Shown one piece after another: positions 5,397 to 7,806 of a DNA stretch of 7,806 nt. Below the pieces are notes generated by a model. It made no database searches and was not told the origin of the DNA. It saw nothing but the letters and a program-made list of their open reading frames with translations. Each line of letters begins with the position of its first letter. Within the stretch, counting starts at the first letter, position 1. This DNA is from Burkholderiaceae bacterium (GTDB lineage Bacteria; Pseudomonadota; Gammaproteobacteria; Burkholderiales; Burkholderiaceae_C). The position numbers and the translations under genes were made by a program. The stretch is from the NCBI GenBank assembly GCA_029864165.1, contig JAOTTZ010000066.1:1-7806 (forward strand), in the 5' to 3' direction.

Positions 5397-6539
5397 CTAC
5401 TGCCATGGCAAGAGCAAGATTCCGATACCGACCGTGTTCTGCGACTGGTTGTAATCGACCAGGCTTTCACCATAGCCGCTCGTGACCTGTAGGTAGCCCT
5501 TGAGCGCACCAACAACCGGGTACGCCCAATCGAGTTGCAGCGCGCCGCGTTTGCCAGAAACGCTGTAGCGTCCTAGCGCTGAAATGACGTGGCCCGCACG
5601 CACATAGGCCAGCCGCACGTCGCCTGAGCCGAGGAATTGCCGTATGTCCGGGTTGTCGTCGCGCTCGTCCTTTTCCGGCATACGTAGCCACGGCCTGGCC
5701 AGCAGCGTGTAGTTCCCACGCTCGAGGCCGAATTGAGCGTAGACGCGATTCCAACTGCGCGAGATCGGTAGCGACCTGCCATTGGACTGGTGCACAAAAC
5801 CCAGATTCAGAGCGCGCCAACGCCAGCCCAGCACATCGCCCTGGGTGCGCAGCGAAACGATCACTTCCGGTTCATAGTTGGTTTCACGAAACGGCGACGA
5901 CACCGAGCTGCTAAACATTTGCCAGTTGGACTGTTGGGTGAAGGCGAGCCAGACGTCACCGTTGTCGTCGAACAGATTCTCCCAAGCCTTCACTTTGAAG
6001 CTGAACTGAAACTTCGCCTCGGTTGCTTTGATGGGAAGGGCTGTGGTAACGCTGTGATCCAAAGCGGGGCTATTTGGCAACAAGTTAGGTCGATCGCTGT
6101 ATCGAACCGGGAGGAAATAACTGGCGCGGTGCGGACGCAGGCGAAACTTTTTTCGCCTGTGCGCTGCGCCGTGCTCCCACACCTCGGCAAGAGGAGACGG
6201 CTTCGTGGCAGCCGACGTTGCACGCACCGGTGGCTGGGCGGTCGGTTCGTTGGGCCGACGGTTTGCCGGGTCGGCCGACGGCGACGTGGCACGGCCAGCA
6301 GTCTCGGCCTCCAGTTGGACCTGACGCGGCTGCGGCTGCGGGCCGCTTCGTCCATGCGCGCGGTCGTAGCAGGCAAGCCGGTCCGAGTCTTCGTCAATGC
6401 CGGTGCAGACATCGCCTGGTTCTGCGGCCACGACGCGCACGGCGCATGCCACCAACACAAAGGCGGCTGTGATCGTTGCGAGGGCATTACGCTGGCGGCG
6501 TTGCCGGTACGCTATGCGTTCGTTGCAAGATGCCTGCAT
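5397..6539 (-). CDS. pldA: Outer membrane phospholipase A1 (OMPLA)
   Basis: This is a calcium-dependent outer-membrane beta-barrel enzyme that hydrolyses misplaced phospholipids in the outer leaflet and becomes active on dimerisation. From ATG 6539 the product has 380 residues. Residues 1-39 are a signal peptide: basic RQRRQR (12-17), a hydrophobic stretch to about 37, and a likely cleavage after VVAA. An LVAC lipobox-like word at 29-32 leaves a lipoprotein signal possible. The mature N-terminus has two cysteines and RLACYDRAHG (54-63), then a Pro/Ala/Arg-rich linker to about 115. The barrel follows: FRETNYEPEV (217-226) and the active-site segment FVHQSNGRS (248-256) plus SRSWNR (260-265) give H250, S252 and N264, with the same spacing as H142, S144 and N156 of the E. 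coli enzyme. The C-terminus ends GIGILLLPWQ. The frame stays open upstream to an ATG at 6728, but that 63-residue extension would bury the signal peptide and looks non-coding. It is transcribed divergently from regA. Confidence 0.93.
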   Translation of the reverse strand: MQASCNERIAYRQRRQRNALATITAAFVLVACAVRVVAAEPGDVCTGIDEDSDRLACYDRAHGRSGPQPQPRQVQLEAETAGRATSPSADPANRRPNEPTAQPPVRATSAATKPSPLAEVWEHGAAHRRKKFRLRPHRASYFLPVRYSDRPNLLPNSPALDHSVTTALPIKATEAKFQFSFKVKAWENLFDDNGDVWLAFTQQSNWQMFSSSVSSPFRETNYEPEVIVSLRTQGDVLGWRWRALNLGFVHQSNGRSLPISRSWNRVYAQFGLERGNYTLLARPWLRMPEKDERDDNPDIRQFLGSGDVRLAYVRAGHVISALGRYSVSGKRGALQLDWAYPVVGALKGYLQVTSGYGESLVDYNQSQNTVGIGILLLPWQ

Positions 6540-7168
6540 GCACAAACTTTCTGTTGGCGTTGCACCTCGACATGTCGGCGACGCGCGTTGGCGAACAACA
6601 GTACGCTCGGCCCCGCTGCGGCAGCGGTCGCGCGCCAGACGACGGCAGTTTCCAAGCCACGGTACCAGATCGGTTGCGTGTAATTGAGGAACTGGGGGGG
6701 CGAGCATGCTCATGGGTTGACGCATCAACTTCGCTCCGGCATGCTTCTAACCGGTGAGCACTGACCAAGATTGCTTTCACTGTGAAACGCACAGCGGTTG
6801 ACCATAGCAGCGAAGAGGCGCGCAGTCTAAGCCTAGCGAATCATACAATCTATACATGCTCTGTACCTTGGCAATGGCTGCGAGTGGGTGACTGCCAGGG
6901 TGCGCGACCCGAGCGTCGCAGTCCTTTGACAACCCGCTGGGCCACACCGAGTTCGTCGGGACATCCAGCGCGAAGTGCCTGGAGCGTACATTTTTGTGCA
7001 GCTGACCCCCATCAACGTTTGCGCTGCCGCAGTCGCTGTCAAGAAGCAAGTGCTCGACGGCTCGACGCTGCGCCGCTAGCGTGCGGACTTACCTGATACG
7101 CCCGAAACCACGATGTCCGGCTGCGCAACGATGATAAAAGCCTGCGATAAAACGCGTGCATCGTAGCT
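6540..7168. other. Divergent intergenic region between pldA and regA
   Basis: This stretch of 629 bases holds no gene I can support. The pldA frame runs on to 6728 on the minus strand without family features. On the plus strand, a frame ending at TAG about 7079 contains GAYIFVQLTPINV, mildly protein-like, but it has no proper start. Visible structure includes a CCGCTG-CGG-CAGCGG inverted repeat (6613-6627), GTTGA-CGCA-TCAAC (6716-6729), a 13-base palindrome at 6775-6787, and GATAAAA repeated at 7133-7139 and 7146-7152 just before regA. Promoters for both genes must lie here, but no clear -35/-10 pair stands out. Confidence 0.5.
6775..6787. promoter_or_regulatory. Palindrome TTTCACTGTGAAA, candidate operator
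   Basis: Perfect six-base arms TTTCAC and GTGAAA flank a single T, between the divergent pldA and regA genes. Symmetry of this kind fits a dimeric regulator, but none can be named from sequence. It is about 235 bases from pldA and 380 from regA. Confidence 0.3.
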
Positions 7169-7705
7169 ATGGACAGCCTAAGCCTGCTGCTGGTGGATGA
7201 CGATGACGTTTTTCGCACTGTGCTCGCGCGCGCGCTCGCCAAGCGTGCCTACACGGTATCGGCGGCAGCCAACGCCGAAGAGGCGATCTTGCTGGCTCGC
7301 GAGTGTTTACCTCGGTTTGCAGTGGTCGATTTGAAGATGCCGGGTAGCTCGGGGCTGTCGCTGATCAAAGACCTGCTGGCGCTGGACGCCGAGATGCGCA
7401 TTGTCATGCTGACGGGTTATGCGAGCATTGCCACCGCTGTGGAGGCGATCAAGCTGGGCGCCGCCTACTACCTGGCCAAGCCGGTGGATGCTGACCAAAT
7501 AGTGGCAGCCCTCGCGCGCGGTGGTGAGGGCGACGCGTCTCTGGCCGTGCCGGACGATCCACCCTCGCTCAAACGCGTGGAATGGGAACACATTCAAACA
7601 GCGCTTGCCGAACACCAGGGCAACATTTCTGAGACGGCGCGTGCACTGAAAATGCACAGACGCACGTTGCAGCGCAAGCTGATGAAACGACCGGTCAAGC
7701 AGTGA
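7169..7705 (+). CDS. regA: RegA/ActR/PrrA-family two-component response regulator
   Basis: This is a cytoplasmic transcription regulator of the RegB/RegA (ActSR, PrrBA, RoxSR) redox-responding type, which controls respiration, fixation and energy genes in proteobacteria. The 178-residue product has a receiver domain at about 4-117: acidic D10-D13, phosphoacceptor D54 in VVDLKMPGSSGL, T82 in MLTGYASIATAVEAIKLGA, and K104 in LAKPVD. A short Pro-containing linker (128-132) replaces the long AAA+ domain of NtrC proteins. The C-terminus is a Fis-type helix-turn-helix: VEWEHIQ (137-143), then NISETARALKMHRRTLQRKL (152-171), closely matching the family signature. The length is normal (about 180). 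The ATG has no strong ribosome site, but the second residue onwards gives the expected LLLVDDD start. Its sensor kinase is usually adjacent but is not in this window; the upstream 600 bases do not encode one. The symbol is by family; actR, prrA and roxR are used in other genera. Confidence 0.92.
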   Translation: MDSLSLLLVDDDDVFRTVLARALAKRAYTVSAAANAEEAILLARECLPRFAVVDLKMPGSSGLSLIKDLLALDAEMRIVMLTGYASIATAVEAIKLGAAYYLAKPVDADQIVAALARGGEGDASLAVPDDPPSLKRVEWEHIQTALAEHQGNISETARALKMHRRTLQRKLMKRPVKQ

Positions 7706-7759
7706 TGCCCTGCGAGCTAGCGTGGGCCCAGACGGACCTGGCGGCAGCAACACGACGGA

Positions 7760-7806
7760 TTAATCTTTTACCAGCAAGTTCGCCAGTGGCAAGGTGATGC
7801 GCGTGC
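7760..7806 (-). CDS. Probable C-terminal end of a convergent gene, product unknown
   Basis: The minus strand reads TRITLPLANLLVKD and then TAA (7760-7762), entering from the right edge of the window. The wording is protein-like and the placement, convergent with regA and 54 bases from its stop, is what one expects of a neighbouring gene. Fifteen codons are too few to name a family. Another minus-strand frame is also open across this stretch, so the frame choice is an inference. Confidence 0.35.
   Translation of the reverse strand, partial: TRITLPLANLLVKD

Noticed and set aside
5790..6683. 297-codon plus-strand open frame opposite pldA
   Set aside because: Shadow of pldA in GC-rich DNA; the pldA strand has all catalytic motifs.
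5397..6728. 443-residue version of PldA starting at 6728
   Set aside because: The extra 63 residues precede a clear signal peptide and show no family similarity; ATG 6539 fits.
6926..6931. Perfect TTGACA as a promoter -35 for regA
   Set aside because: No -10-like hexamer 16-18 bases downstream; the region there is GC-rich.
6782..7096. 104-codon plus-strand open frame and 90-codon minus-strand frame between pldA and regA
   Set aside because: Neither shows domain features or a ribosome site, and composition looks non-coding.
1..7806. CRISPR array, tRNA or rRNA genes, complete insertion sequence
   Set aside because: No regularly spaced repeats, no cloverleaf or T-loop motif in the gaps, no transposase signature or terminal inverted repeats seen.

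Overview
The window is GC-rich, tightly coding DNA from a proteobacterium, most likely a betaproteobacterium of the Burkholderiales. The support is the RuvB N-terminus, a phospholipase A1 with the 'RLACYD' N-terminal segment seen in beta-proteobacterial PldA proteins, and a RegA/ActR/PrrA-type response regulator. The assignment rests on recognising protein families by eye; no search was run.

Layout. (1) Positions 1-253, minus strand: N-terminal part of ruvB, running off the left edge. (2) 254-630: a divergent intergenic region that becomes very AT-rich from about 564, with phased TTAAA repeats just before the next gene. (3) 631-2657, plus strand: a two-gene type IV toxin-antitoxin / abortive-infection module. 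It encodes an AbiEi-family antitoxin and an AbiEii-family nucleotidyltransferase toxin, overlapping by 4 bases at a GTGA junction if the preferred start is right. The toxin has an extra C-terminal segment that reads like a WYL domain. (4) 2658-3115: no firm gene, only a short zinc-knuckle-like reading frame that looks like a relic. (5) 3116-4807, plus strand: an AIPR-family (abortive infection phage resistance) protein with an N-terminal restriction-endonuclease-like motif. (6) 4808-5396: no gene, with scattered inverted repeats and coding-like debris. (7) 5397-6539, minus strand: outer-membrane phospholipase A (pldA) with the complete His-Ser-Asn catalytic set. (8) 6540-7168: a long divergent intergenic region. 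(9) 7169-7705, plus strand: RegA/ActR-type response regulator. (10) 7760-7806, minus strand: probably the last codons of a convergent gene.

How it fits together. Housekeeping or envelope genes (ruvB, pldA, regA) flank an accessory segment of about 4 kb that carries two independent abortive-infection-type functions, AbiE and AIPR. This has the appearance of a small defence island. AbiEi probably represses its own promoter and neutralises AbiEii. AIPR is about 460 bp downstream and is probably expressed separately. The least ordinary parts are the AbiEii-WYL-like fusion, the phased AT-rich operator-like promoter with almost no leader, the AIPR nuclease motif with Arg where Lys is usual, and the degenerate stretch between the two systems. 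I do not see a wholly new system; the pairing and the domain fusion are the best candidates for follow-up.
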